64,000 nt of DNA from Nemopilema nomurai. Lineage: Eukaryota; Cnidaria; Scyphozoa; Rhizostomeae; Rhizostomatidae. The notes beneath the pieces were generated by a model. The model saw only the letters and a list, made by a program, of their open reading frames with translations. It was not told the DNA's origin and made no database searches. Below, piece by piece: positions 23,336 to 36,053 of this stretch. A program made the translations under genes and the position numbers. The DNA lies in contig ML133454.1 of assembly GCA_003864495.1 (NCBI GenBank), positions 2,957,233 to 3,021,232 of the forward strand. Direction: 5' to 3'. Within the stretch, counting starts at the first letter, position 1; each line of letters begins with the position of its first letter.

Positions 23336-24851
23336 CAGGGGCGAAACTTTACTGTTTTCATTAGGGGGGTGTGAGGCTTAGATGCCCGACGAAAGGGCGT
23401 TTCTTGCTTGCAAAAGGGGGGTGTCATGCCTGAACATTTTTTTTAGGGAACATCGCTTCAAGCGTTAAAGACATCGGAGAGCCCGACAAAGGGTCACGAA
23501 GTAGTTAGGCCCTCAGACTCAGGCTGTTTTTCAAACTCTAGAATATGCCTTTTGTTTTTCTGGTGTTGGCCGTAAACATGTTCGAAAAACCAAGTACTTG
23601 TAAGGACTGCCTTTTCTATAAAAGAAAAATAGTAGTCACTTTCTAAATCTCCTGGCTATTAAGAGAGCAATAATCACAGTAAAACATCAAAACAAAACAA
23701 TATTGGAATTCAGAAACGGCTACGCAGTCTACAATATCATATCATATCAATTTTCTTTTCGGAGTTTGATTTTTGACTTTCGGTTTTTTTCATCACTCCA
23801 AACCATCAATGCCATATTCAAGTCAATTTTATCGGTCAGATCTTTCTCGCACGCCAATATAAACAAATTGTCGAGTCGCTCAACACCCATGGTGCTCCTT
23901 AAAAAGTCTTTGACTTAAAAATCTTCAACTTGCTAAAAGTTCGCTCGTCCTTTGCAACACTGACTGGTGCCGTAAAAAGTAGCTTAAATAGTCTGTACAT
24001 CATTGGAAATATACGTTTATTTGCAAAAGCATATTGGCAAACCTGATGTACACTTTCATAAGGTACCTTCTGGCTATTCACATGATTGACAAATATATCC
24101 TACTCCATTTCGAGACAAGCGAAATCTATCGACAGAGACGGAGGAACAAGCTGACCTACGGCATTCATATCTTCAATACTGGGCTTTGCAAACGGTGGTT
24201 GAAGCAGCTTTGCTAAGGGCAAAAGTTGTTCTAAACATTGCTTCACGTTTTCGGTGTACTCGTATATGAGTGAATCTAAAACCTCTCTGACAGCCTTTCG
24301 ATAGTATACATTAATGGCCAGTGATGCTTCTGTGGCTTGATTCTCGTCATACCTCCTTGGCATTTTTCGTGGTCTGTGAATTCGAGCGTATTCATCTTCT
24401 GGGTCTGTTTTTAAAGTATTTTTGCAAAACTGAATGCAAGCACAGACCTCATTGTCAATGTAATACGTTCATTCTATCATCGATTCCCGAATTGTAACAG
24501 TTTATTTTACCAATAAAAGCGCATCCAAGATATTCAGCTCTTCTTTTTTGCATTGCCAACGTCAAGAGCTTTGTCTTCTTCATGACTAGTCGCATAGACA
24601 TTAGTGCAAAGACAAAATCAAACTTCTGCATACAGGGCTTCTGTTTTGTTTTCCCAACTGGGTGGAGACCATAAATTCAAAAATCAAGCTGGAGCGAACA
24701 TTAGCAATGAAAGTGCGACCTATACAAAATTTCCAAATTTGCCCGACAAATATACTGGCAGCGAAATATTTGCCCGACAGAATCCGCTTTTTTGAAGATT
24801 GGGGGAGGGGGTGCAGCACCCTACCATACCCTCCCAGCAGCTTCGCCCCTG
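23336..24851 (-). mobile_element. hAT element, 1.5 kb, inserted in the Tc1 transposase frame
   Basis: Ends are CAGGGGCGAAACT (left) and the complement of CAGGGGCGAAGCTGCT (right). The 8-bp flanks are CATCTGCG (23328-23335) and CATCTACG (24852-24859), which differ at one base. It carries minus-strand hAT transposase remains. The broken target frame reads through when the insertion is ignored, which independently supports the borders. Confidence 0.9.
23780..24408 (-). pseudogene. Degenerate hAT transposase (middle and C-terminal parts)
   Basis: On the minus strand, PRKMPRRYDENQ... with INVYYRKAVREVLDSLIYEY matches the segment preceding the C-terminal region of hAT proteins of the ZMYM/DUF4371 type. 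Then PVSVAKDERTFSKLKIFKSK is the start of the hAT dimerisation domain. A frameshift near 23905 displaces the rest (FLRSTMGVERLDNLFILACE) into another frame. The N-terminal and catalytic parts are lacking, so it is inactive. Confidence 0.75.
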
Positions 24852-25659
24852 CATCTACGACTTACTGGACTTTCCTTTACTGAAATCAGGAAGCAAATAG
24901 GATGCAGCAAATACCCAGCTTTTAAAGTTTTTAAAAATCTCAGCAAACGGGCTCCTTGGATAAAAAGGAGAGATGTGGACGACCGAAAAAAAATTTTGAA
25001 AAGAGGGGAGCGAGCTGTGTGCAGAGTTGCACGAAAACTGAGATTTCATGTTTGGGGGAGATAAAAGCTGAAACCTGGATATCTTGATAAAAACTTGAAA
25101 ATAAGCGTCGAAATAATTTTTGGTGATCCAGACCATCCTTTTATTTCTCATCAGGACAATGCCCCTTTCCATATATCAAGAAAAATGATCAAATATTTCC
25201 AGAAACGAAAAGTGATGTTGTTGCCTTGGCCAGCCCAAAGTGCGGGCATTAATAATATCGAAAACATATGGAAATTCATGAAAAATACCATTAGACATGA
25301 TCCTCCAACATCAAGGAATCAATTTATCAATAAATTATTTCAAATCTGGCACGCCATTCCACAACATTGCATCAGAAAATTGTATGATTCACTGCCACGA
25401 AGAATGTGCGCCATTAGGAAAGCTCGCAGCTACTCCACAAAATACTGAAAAAAATAACGAATATGGTTCGAAATAGTTTTCAAACTATGTTAAAAAGTTT
25501 AATTCCTGCATGCTCTAATGATTGGCTCTAGAATAATTGACATCTGATCCTTGTAGAACGCCAATCTTTGTTTCTTTTGTTCTGCTCCCTCCAAAGATTG
25601 CAGCCATGCTTCAATGCTGCCTAGGCCAATTGTTTCCATACTTTTGTCCCCTTATTGTA

Positions 25660-26699
25660 TATTAAGGATAGGGGGGTTCAGGTTACTTTTTTGGGTCTAA
25701 GTTTGAGTGAAAGTAATTTTTTGTGTCAGCCATTTAGACAATTAATTTTCAGAGTTCATGAAATGCCGAAATCGTTTTGAGATGTTTAGCCAAAATGCAA
25801 AAGTTAAAATTTTGTACCTTTGATAGATAGTATACTTGCTTCTGTGCTGTGCATGTAATCTCAAAATCATTTCTAGAGAAGAGTTTCGTTGCTATTCTTT
25901 TGGCGTGTAAGACAGGAAATTGTTCGGTCAATTCCTAAGCTAGAAATTATTTTTTAAGCTGATGGCTGATACCCCAGCCCCAGCACCCCTACCTTAAATA
26001 TATACATATGAGCACCCTCTGGAAATAGAAGGTTGTGGATGTTGTTACAATTGGCACTTGACTAGTTCAACGGGTTTGGCGTGGAAAAAGCAACTGCATT
26101 CATTGGTGCATCATATAATTAACAAAATCTCTATCCATACGAACACTCGCATACTTATCAGTTCACTATACGAGGTTTTCGATATCCAATCAGAATTATA
26201 GAATGCTGTAGGAATCTGACAAAACTTGACGGATTTGCATCGAACTGCAACATATCTTTTCCCTTGTATCAGGGCCGGAAATATAGGGGGGCCATAGCCC
26301 CCCATTTTTAGAGAGTAATATGTCTTCCAAGGTCATGTAGAACGAAATACAAATAAGTTTATGAAAGGAGGTCAGATAGTCTGTAGTTTATTCTACTTAG
26401 TAAGACCCTGACTATGGTTTTGGTTTGGGTAGATTTAGTGTATTTTTCGATTTGATAAACAGTATGGATTATAAGAACTAGCAAGATTTTTATTTAACTT
26501 TGAAAGGTCGAAGTTCCCACACAAAGCCCACGAAAGTGACTCTCTGCCTAGCCACAGCCATACACAACGAAAGTGCTTCCAAAGCCCTCGAGACTCTAGA
26601 AAGATTCATTTGTAATCGGCTCTAGGCTCAATTTTTTTATATTGCAATGCTGTGATGTCTCAAGGGGCCAGTAATGCTGAAATTTTACAAGGTTTTCTC
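25660..26699. other. Intergenic; short repeat-like scraps only
   Basis: No coding signal. At 26273-26303 is CAGGGCCGG followed by a G/C palindrome (ggggggccatagcccccc), resembling one end of the 145-bp MITE at 18912; no convincing partner end or duplication was found. Confidence 0.35.
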
Positions 26700-27180
26700 T
26701 CAATGGTTGAAACTCGATTCGAGTGTTCTATCTACCTCTCTATCTAAGTGCCATGTCCACTGACGTTGACGATCACGGTAGTCCATATATCACTATCCTT
26801 CTATTTTTTTCTCTGTCCAAGTTTGTTCCATTCTTCTTTTCATACTAGCAACACAACATTTTTTGCCTGCCCCGTGCTCTTTTCCCTTCAAACTTCTCTG
26901 TGCTGATTAAATATTCTAATTTCTTTTTCCTACATATATGCCCAAAAAATGGCATTTGTGACTTTGTAATTGTTGTAACCAAAGTTTTGTAAGTTTCTGC
27001 CCTTTCCAATATTGTGTGATTACTTAATTTATCCATCCATGATACTCCAAGCTTTCGCCTGTAAAACCACATTTCCACAGATGACAATCTCACTTCCATG
27101 TTATTACTTATATTCCATGTTTTGCACCCGTATTATAAAACTGACCAAACTTAAGACTTTAGTATCAGTTTCCTGGTATG
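26700..27180 (-). pseudogene. Non-LTR retrotransposon (LINE) reverse-transcriptase C-terminal remnant
   Basis: Minus-strand translation gives the familiar LINE tail: LKSLVWSVL(stop)YGCKTWN, then EMWFYRRKLGVSWMDKLSN, MPFFGHICRKK, EGKRARGRQ, and past a stop YRDRQRQWTWH. In-frame stops and lack of the polymerase core show a dead 5'-truncated copy. The exact 3' end and any target duplication could not be fixed. Confidence 0.75.
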
Positions 27181-27551
27181 AATTTATTCTTTAAAGCATC
27201 AGATATGTTCCATTATATTTTATTCTTCTTAAAATAACTCCTATTGTCATGCAAGTTAAATTTTCGGATTTTACCAATCGGCATGGCTCTTGTAAAACTT
27301 CTGCAAGACCCAAAGGGACATTTGATACCTATTTGCTTCGCTATCCAGTGTCTTTGTTTCCTAACCGAGAAGGAAGTCAAGTTCCTGTTTCCGCGAAAAC
27401 CACAACGAAGTTCCTACCCAAGCAAATCACTGCGTTCAAGTGAGTTGAGATCAAGTACATTTGAATGCCGATACACTGACATAACTGCACATTGAAAGCA
27501 GATTTACATGTTGCATCGGCAGAAAAATCTACAGATTTGAACCCGATAGCC

Positions 27552-29158
27552 ATGGAAGAAATCAACGACAACGGTCGTCCTAGAGCTGATTCGAACTTGT
27601 ATACGTACTTGCACCAGAGGAACCGTCCGGAAGACGATGTTATCCAAGATCGGACTCACATATTCCTTGGGCGGCGTATATCTTTATGGGTAGCTGTATC
27701 TTCTATCTAATATTATACATCACCAACATAAAGCGGGCCAGTTATATTGCACCAAGTGTAACTTTGATAATCGCAATGATCATTGCCACGCTTGGACTAC
27801 TTGCCATTTCTGCCTTGAGAGGTAATGATAAGTTTGTGGTGTTCAGGCCTTTAGGGGGTCACCACTCAAACAGTTACCTTTTGACAGGGATCTACCTATT
27901 TGGCTCTGGCACAACATTCGTGATCCTGCTACGGCTTTTTATTTACTTCCACACCAAGGATTCTCTCCGTAGCTGTGTCTCGGACAGGGGATTCATGCTA
28001 CCCCTATTTCCAACAGGCAAGAACAAAACAAACGATTCAGTTCCATTGCCACTCCTGGAATTTAAAGGGTTTTGCTATACTGATGTTGTTTACGACCTAT
28101 TCAGATTGGCTTTTACATTAATTCAGATTATGTTTATACAGACCTTTCGCGCGGCTACTTTCGACAATTCCCAATGGGTCAAGTTTGTGCTCTACCATAC
28201 CGTATTGGTAAACGTTTGTATATGGATCGAGTATACATTGAGAGAAACTAACTTAATCGACATAAAGGCAACCCCTTTTACTAGCAGTGACAAGGTGGTG
28301 GAAAAATTGCTTGAAATAGAAGAAATGATGACACCGTTTATACTTGAGTTTTCCTTAATTGTGACAGGGATATTTCATTCGATATCTCTTCAAATGAGAG
28401 ATCTTCGGACGCTGCAAGATGAACCTGTAATAGAAGGACGGCCACCTGCCGTTAGGAAAGGTTGTCAACCTGGACTTCTCATTGGCATTGCAACCAGCTT
28501 GGCCTTTCTTTCGTCTGCTTTAACATTCGGTGGCACACCAACGAAGGAGAATCAACAATCCCGCCTCTTCTTCTACATATTTCAGACAGTGCTTGCAATG
28601 ATGCAGTTGATCGCTAGCGCGTTACTGCGGATTTATTTACGTAAACATTCCCGTCACGACCATTCTATCAAACCAGATGACTACCTTCTTTTAGGCAGCT
28701 ACTTTGGAACTTTCATGTTTGACCTTTTTGCTGGATACAGTGCGTGGAAGCTAGCAGTGACACTGGCACCAGCTGGCGGCGTCGAATACGGCTTCGAAGT
28801 TTCCCTATCTGTGCAGATCTGCGTGTTATCTTTGTCAAGACTGCTTCAAACTATTTTCATCATTAAATCACGACACTTCAATCCAGATTACGCAGATGAA
28901 GAAAAGGAAAAGTCAGCCGGGCATGTTCGACAATTGTCATTGTTTTTGCTTTTCACGAACTTGAGCTTTTGGATACTCGATTCTTTCATGGACATAAAGA
29001 ACCAAGCAGAACTATCTTATCCTGCTGGACCTATCTTATTTGGAAAAAGCTGGTCTAAAATCATCGCCTTCACCTTTCCACTGATTATTTTTTACCGGTT
29101 CCATTCCGCAGCCATGCTCTACGAGCTATGGAAAAGATTCAAGTTCAACAAAAGTTGA
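27552..29158 (+). CDS. Otopetrin-family proton channel, intronless here, with one apparent 1-bp frameshift
   Basis: Otopetrins are multi-TM proton-selective channels of the plasma membrane. The uninterrupted part (from 27686, 490 codons) contains about 11-12 hydrophobic segments and the family's features: NVCIWIEYTLRET, MMTPFILEFSLI, LLLGSYFGTFMFDLFAGYSA, and the C-terminal FPLIIFYRFHSAAMLYELW. Upstream in another frame is a hydrophilic N-terminus starting at 27552 in an excellent translation context (gccATGGaa) and running through NLYTYLHQRNRPEDDVIQDR to HIFLG. One extra G in the GGG run at 27669-27671 would fuse it in frame with AAYIFMGSC, giving 535 residues, nearer the family length. I therefore take 27552 as the start and the shift as probable sequence error. 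If the shift is real, the Met at 27686 would lose the cytosolic N-terminus. Confidence 0.88.
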
Positions 29159-29297
29159 TACAAACTTAACAAACCGGACACAGTAAGAAAGCCAGAAGCT
29201 GAATTGTTTTCTAATTCCTAGCTAAACAAGGGTCTTTAAAAACTCTCTGCCAAAAAGCTCATGGCCTTGAATTACTAGCCTACTTGAGAAGCGGACA

Positions 29298-29303
29298 AAT
29301 AAA
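29298..29303 (+). terminator. Polyadenylation signal AATAAA for the otopetrin gene
   Basis: Canonical hexamer 140 bp after the otopetrin stop codon, first AATAAA on the sense strand. Position is plausible; cleavage site not determinable. Confidence 0.5.
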
Positions 29304-30805
29304 GCTGAAGCCAGATATAAAACAAGTGATTACAAAGCAAGTGATTCCATGCCAATATATGTTGCACTACATGATAAACTAACTGTAAATGTATAATGCT
29401 ATTATTACAAGACGTAGCAGTGACTCCATGGAAATGTAAATCAATTTTGTATGTTAATAGCTTGGTAATGAACCATTGACTAATGTGTCTTGTAGCTTAT
29501 GGTTGATGTGACTTATAAGCAGGTGCAAGGGCCACTATAGCCTCCCCAACTATATGGTCCCAAAATGCCTAAGTTTGCTTTCAAAATCACTCAACATGCA
29601 AGTTAGATAAGCATACAAATAAAATTGGGATTTTAACATAAAACAAAACTAAATGTGTCTCTAACCAACTATTCCTGCATAGCTTTAATTTAATGTCTAA
29701 TAAAGTTATTTGTTAATGGGATGTAATGTGATGAGACATCTTAACTTATTTGGTATCTAATCATAAACTAAGATTGTGCAATGGATCTTTCTTCAGAGAA
29801 CCTTCACTATTCCCTTCAGTATAATCACCCTACAAATTAATGCAAATTTTAGTAAGTCAGTGGATATCAGTGGATTTGCAACTTTGCTAGTCTTCATTTC
29901 TAGTTTGATATTCTTGTGTATTACAATATCCCCATTTGCCATTTTTTGCCACTTTGGTCTCAATTTATATGTCTAAGAATTAATTTCTACTGTCCACTTT
30001 ATGGGGCTCTTTACTAAGAAAATGTCGGAAAAAATTTATCGAGAAAAAGAGCAGGCCTGGCACCATAATTGCAAGAAGGCTAGAAGGCACACAGAAAGGG
30101 CCTGGCTTGAGGTGTGACAGAAAGATTGTTAAGCCACACCCACTAAATAGAGGAATAGCATTAAAACGATCATTAGGTGACAGTTATTTATTGAAAGTTA
30201 CTGACGAAGAACAAGGGAGGACATATTTTGCATGATTTGCACTTTATTGGAATCAAAAGTTTTTGCATTCAAGTTATATTCAATAGTCAGATCAATGCAT
30301 TTGCTATCTCAACTTAACTCTAATAACTGTTGACGGAAGGCTGCTCTAGTTCTATTCGAATATGTGTCATCTTGTCATAGTTCAGTTTGGTACTATCACT
30401 TCAATTTCAAAATTTGTCACAATTTTAAACTCGACCTAAACATAAAATTCGAAAGCCAGTTATCACTATGAGATTAAAAAGCAACATTTAGATGATGGTA
30501 TGCATTGAGTAGCTCAAATGTTTAGATGTTAAAGCTTTGTGTTGCGTTTACAAAAGTGCAGATGTATCAGCCAGCTGGTAAATTACTTGCTCATAATTCA
30601 GAGGAAAGTCTTTAAATTCAACTGAAATAATCAACAGTGATTTGAGATTGGTTGATTTATAGTCCAGCGCAGCCTTTTTGCAATATTTAGCTGGCTAAAC
30701 AAGCTTTCTGAAAGAAGAAATTTGTGTGAAGCTATGTGTCATGACGCATTTATACGAAGTGTATTGTATGGTATATACTGCACATGCATGTAATAAACGC
30801 GCAGG
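29304..30805. other. Gene-free stretch
   Basis: AT-rich, no coding pattern on either strand. One short open frame (29776-29976) is hydrophobic but has no family signature or context, and I regard it as chance. Confidence 0.4.
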
Positions 30806-30813
30806 GCTTCGAG

Positions 30814-31942
30814 CAGTGGCGTAGCGTCAAGGGAAGCTGGTAATACACCGCATGCCCTGCAAAATATGACCAAATATATTTTTAAAAACGCCTTTTTGAA
30901 AAAGAAAACAGTTTTTATTGCTTAAACAGTTACTTTGACGATTAATTAAAATTTGCACTGTCGCACCCTGATCCACCCATCGGAGTTCAATATATCCACC
31001 TTAGTTTTTACCTTGAAGGGAATTTACTAATCTTCGTATCCCTGTTTCTGAAGACCCCTTTGTTTTGGACGGACTTTGGCTTGCAACCTTTGTCTGCAGT
31101 ACTGCTCATTTTCGGGAATGCGGAATTCTGACCGCATTCCCTGATATAAAACAATTTTTTTCCCTCTTTAAATGTAATATTTTGCAAAAAATAGGATATA
31201 ATGTTGTATCAACGAATAATCTATCATGCTAACGAGAGATTGCTCCAATTTTTTACTCACAGCGTTGAGGACAGGGCTTTGAAAGGGAAGCAACTGACTT
31301 CAGCTTGCTTCTTGTCCTCTTGATCAGCAAGCCAAGTCACGTGATCAGATACTGATCACAAAGAGCCAGGGCATGCGGTTGCCGATTGAATCTCAGCATA
31401 AGTCTTCGACATGTGGATTCAAACAAGTAAACGATATGGATTATAGTTTTATAGAGATAGAGGAGTATAAGATGATTGCACATATGCTTTTCATTTTAGC
31501 TTGAGTGCCAGGTGAGGGTACTCAATTAGTGAGGGTACCCAAATAGGGAGGGTACGCAAACAGTGGTCTGCCCTTTTAGAATACCATTTTCGCCAGCATG
31601 TTGATTATAAATATTATCATAACCACGAACATTAAATTGTTATAGAAGATCTTGGATTTTTTATCAGCTCAGCGATGGTAGCCTAATTCATTTGAACATA
31701 GTCATGTTTGTCATGTCATGTTGTTGTCAAAAATTGTCATGTTTTTATTAAATAATTTTCGTTTGGAACTGTGTTGTAGATGTTCTGTTTGGGCATAATA
31801 AGAATCTAGGGAGCGCGCTATTTTAACAATCAGGTGTTTTTAAAAAGCTATAGCTTCCGGGGCTTGCCCCCTGCCCCCATAAGGGCATTGCCCCTTGACC
31901 CCTCTCCGCATACCCACTTCTGCAACTCACGCTATGCCACTG
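30814..31942. mobile_element. Non-autonomous hAT-type element, 1,129 bp, perfect 8-bp target duplication
   Basis: Terminal inverted repeats CAGTGGCGTAGCGT and CACGCTATGCCACTG (one mismatch over 14 bp) are flanked on both sides by GCTTCGAG (30806-30813 and 31943-31950). An exact 8-bp duplication with CAGTGG termini is the hAT signature. The interior is AT-rich, ends in a G/C-rich block at 31850-31915, and encodes no transposase. The intact duplication indicates a comparatively young insertion. Confidence 0.92.
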
Positions 31943-31950
31943 GCTTCGAG

Positions 31951-34900
31951 TGCGCTGCCGGCATGCTTTTACCCATTCGAAGCATGGAATAGAGGTTGGC
32001 CTTTCTTTCTTGTTTGTACCGTCAAGCAAAGGGTGCTGGCTTCACCATAATCTTTCTCACAAGGAGTCCTGTTCCACGAAAGAGGAGGCATCTGCATGTT
32101 CTGATCCGTTACTTAAACAAAGTAAGCCGCTTATTGCTGTAACATCATTGTGATAGCTTGCAAATGCCAGGAGCTATTCCCTGAGCGTTTCCAAACTGAC
32201 ATTTGCTAATCGAAAATCTTCAAGAGAAGGGTTTCATTGTTCTTTAGCATCACTTTTAAATGAGCAAATCGGCGAGGTTCGGTCACGGCCAAATGCTAGT
32301 ATAGATCTTTGCTCTTCAGGAACCTTTTGTCGATTTCTGCCCCTGATACATGACATCTACCCAAGCTACATAGCCTTTTAGGCTTCGATTTCAAATCTTC
32401 TCTAAAACTTTTCCCCTGTGCTACGTTCTCTCTTTTTCCTATTCCACATGTAATTCAGCTAGTAAGCGACGTATGAGGTTATGATAGTAGGAGTGCGTCG
32501 AGATGTCGACTTGTGCGTCATAGAACGACTCATAGAATCCACGAAAAACAGTGGTGAGGTGCAGAAAAACCACGACTCGATATTTTTGTCCATGATCTAA
32601 CTTCATAATCTAACTTCACACTGCTCTTTGTTCAGCCAGGTCGCTTGCAAAACGCAGTTGCCTTTTGGTGAACTTCAGAAATCTGGTTTCCAATTTCAGC
32701 TAATACGGCTTTTCCTAGATTATCTGCCATTGATTAAGCTGACACAGTATCAAGGCTGCTAGTTTGGAGAACCGATATTGTCCACTGAAATATGTTGCAA
32801 CCGGATATTACCTAATTTTCAGCATAAAATGGATTGCATTACTTTTTTCTGCTACAATAATATTTTCGACGGGAAAATTTTTTAAGCCTTATTAACTAAT
32901 GCTTTCGAAAAAAGTTCACACGAGACTTTACTCAATCGCTTGGTTTTAAAGGCAAAATCCAAGCAAATTAGGGATAAGCAGGTGTCCTTCATAAAAACAG
33001 CTTTCGCGAATGGAGCAGTTTGTTGGAGCAGTATGAGTTGCCACAACAGTTTATTGCTGTGATTTGCATCTCTTTAAGTCAAAAATACGGCTTGCTATTA
33101 GCATTCACATATTCCCAACCCCAGCTATAAGCCCTAATTTGCGAGTCAAGCTGAAGGACAGCCATAACCAAAGTTGTACAGCTGACTGACCGCATTTAGA
33201 GAAACCATAGTAATAGTGATCTCCAATACTAGCAACTTTCTTTTTCTACGATGAAGCAACGGCGAAACTTTGACGAAACAGTTTTCTATTATCGACTATG
33301 TCGAACTTTTTACATTTGCAAAGCCGCAAAATCCTCAGAGCCTGTCGAAATTTCAAGGTAAGTGCGAGGCAGCATCTGCCGGTGCACGCGGTCTCTTGAT
33401 ATCCGACTCAGTCTAGCAAGATGACCACTGATGCCAGCGTGCATTGTCATGGAGACATCAAGTTGTAGTCAGGGTAACACTATTCGAACACCGTCACGTC
33501 ACACTATCGCCATCCTTGCTATGGCTACCAAGTGTTTCTTGAATGCAAAGGCCAAAGACCGCAACATGATACTTGAGTTCAGAAGATTACTTTAGGTGGA
33601 TGTAAACAATTCTGCGCGTAAACACCACCATTTCACCTTTGAGCATTCAAATCTTCTTGTTATTAATAGTATTGGGTGATGTTTAAGTAGCCTTGTAAAA
33701 GCGATTACTTGTAATTCCTCGATTCTTTGGTGTGATAGAAGAGAGGCGTTGACAAACTGATTCAGCTAGTTCAAGAAACACAACATCATATAACATCTTG
33801 ATATAACCTATTCCTTTGATGTACAAGTTAAACTGCAAGTTGCTTTGTTAACTGATTCTGCACATGTTAACTTACAATATTTCTTAAAGAATACGCAAAT
33901 ATGGAAATGCTTTGACAAACTCTCTACACCCACGAAGAATGTAGACAAACTTCAACTGCGGCTGTTCCGTTAACCCCAACATTTTCAAAGCAGCAAGCCA
34001 TATCCAATTGTTAAGAGAACAATTTGCCCATTTGTTTCACTACATACTACATCACTTGGGTATCCTAAAAAAGAATTCGATTATAGACTATCTTTGAAAT
34101 TGACAAGCTGTCATATAAATATTCAATAGAACTATCGTCATGGAATATCACTTGTTAACGATAACAGAATGTTTTCGCTCCTCCGTTTAGTAAACGTTAT
34201 TCTACTTTTCATGTTTTGAAAATGTGGGATAAACAAGCTCTGTTATCGATATGGAAAAATTATTAAACGGTCAACGGTAATTGCTTTTCAAATGTGACAT
34301 CAATTGATTTTCGAGCACCACCTGTGCGTTCCTTCATTTCATTTGTACCTCAGGCGACTCTAACAAACAACACACGCTTCGCCAGACAATGCTCTCGGGA
34401 TATAACAAGGCAAAATTATTGGATGTTTGTCTGGATTTAAGGTAATGTTTTTCAGAAAGAAAGATTTTCTTTTAAACCATGCTACCCAATTTGCATCACT
34501 GAGTGTTGGCAAGATCCAGCAACTGGAATGACTAAGCTTTGGATTACCTTTCAATTGCACGGAAATAAAATTCGAAAGATAGTTTTTAGAGACATAAATG
34601 TTGAAAAGTTTAAAACGGTTGGATGGCAAAAAGCAAGTGTTTGCTAAGTGAATTCATTCGATCAAGCCTGCACCGATTTCAGGGCATTAATTGTCGAATA
34701 TATATGTTTGCTTTTATACACAAACGTCTTATATCTGAAAGCATAATTTTTCGGTAAAATGATGGACATGAGACACAACATTGGGCCAAAGCTATGCGAA
34801 AGATTAATGCGCAGTAGTTAATTGGAAAAAATTATAGGTTTTTTGGTACTAGAAACTTGTCGAATGAGACATTTCAAAATGTAATACTGACTATTAGTGA

Positions 34901-36053
34901 TACTCTTTAAAGTTTAAAAGCTCAAATTGAGCTTTAATCGAACAATTGTAAAACGGGACGAATACATTCTCTTCAAGATTAGAAAACTAGTGACTGGTTT
35001 TGACACAATGTAAAGTTTCTGGTTGGTATGGAGAAATTTAAAAAGTCCAGAGAAAAATACTTGAGCTCATTTCTCTAGATTGTTATTCATTCCTTTTGCA
35101 GACATCTGAAGCGTAGGGACGCTTGAAATTTAAGATGGGGGGAGGGGGGATTGGCTGCAAATTTCCTACCCGAATGGGCAGCAGGGCTAAAATATAACAG
35201 CAGGGGCTACATATCATATCATTATGTTATGTTACTTTATTAAGAATTCAAAGAGACACGTTGAAGGTCTTGAAGCTTGGAATTTATGATCCATTTCAGC
35301 TTTGGTTGCTAATTGCTTTTCTTCCCGTATTGGTAATGTAACACAAAACCAATTAGCAAATTGACCCCAGCCCCCCGGCTCTTACACTTATGGAAGCTGA
35401 TCTATTATTATACACGTTTTTTATATCAGAAACCTACCACAAGGCCTAGTTCCAAAAGTTCCTTATTCGTAGACCTCAAGTCATCAGATTTTAGTACCAA
35501 AAGTTCCTTAAAAGTTCCTTAATTTTCACTGCACATCAATAAGCCTTAACACTTAATAGAGAGAGGGGCGAGATAGAATATGCGGAAACTACTCAATGAA
35601 GCACTTGACACACGAATAGCAAACAATCTATGCGAGTATTGGCTGCAAATGAATGGAACGGGCCTTTTAGCTTTTGATGCTTGCAGTTATAAAGAATTTC
35701 CAAATCGAAAAGTTCCTTAGGGATTTCGTTGTTAGTAGTATAAGTTCTTTATAAAAAATAAGCGTGTAGTTCCACTATCTTCTGATATAACTGATGATTT
35801 GATATCTGATATGCCTTTCTTTTGCCAGTAACTATTAAACGCGCAGAAAAATTCATCGAGGGGATGTTACAAAAAGAGATATGAATGGATATTTTTAGTA
35901 TTAGATAATCAAATGCTATTCTCTGTCATATTTACGAAATTTGGAAATAGGAAAATAAAATATCATTCACTGAACTATAATAAGGGTAAAAAAGGTTAGT
36001 ATGTTAAGTAATGAAAAGGCTCATAAACCCGGCGAAGCATTGAGATGTTGCAG
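31951..36053. other. Long gene-free stretch
   Basis: No convincing exon, RNA gene or transposon seen. A short motif, AAAAGTTCCTTA, recurs at about 35452, 35500, 35512 and 35710. Open frames here are short and of random composition. Confidence 0.4.

Larger units (their letters stand above)
23282..25448 (+). pseudogene. Outer-element Tc1 transposase, split by a hAT insertion
   Basis: The frame opens with ATG at 23282 (MKVRELSGGGRVAIKHL) and is cut at 23335 by the hAT element. It resumes past the right-hand duplication at about 24860 (LTGLSFTEIRKQIGCSKYPA), giving a continuous helix-turn-helix domain across the insertion. It then reaches a stop at 25062 and continues in the same frame at 25065-25448. 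That part has HQDNAPFH (second catalytic Asp) and AGINNIENIW (third catalytic acidic residue). The segment holding the first catalytic Asp is missing, so the gene was dead or non-autonomous apart from the insertion. Confidence 0.8.
22358..25657 (+). mobile_element. Outer Tc1/mariner-like element, 3.3 kb, interrupted by two other transposons
   Basis: Terminal inverted repeats share AAAAGTATGGAAAC with a G-rich outer part (left CACAAAAGGGACAAAAG; right, reverse-complemented, CAATAAGGGGACAAAAG). TA dinucleotides at 22356-22357 and 25658-25659 flank the element, the expected duplication. Removing the two nested insertions with their duplications leaves about 1.07 kb, so the host element was itself internally deleted. 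It carries a broken Tc1 transposase on the plus strand. Confidence 0.88.

Noticed and set aside
26274..26412. CAGGGCCGG ... GACCCTG as a second copy of the 145-bp MITE
   Set aside because: The right end matches poorly and the 8-bp flanks differ (CCTTGTAT versus ACTATGGT).
27244..27495. An 83-codon frame just upstream of the otopetrin gene
   Set aside because: Random composition; ends before the otopetrin start and has no supporting splice or family evidence.
31823..32153. Short frames on both strands at the right end of the hAT-type element
   Set aside because: They cross the element border and its duplication, so they are chance frames.
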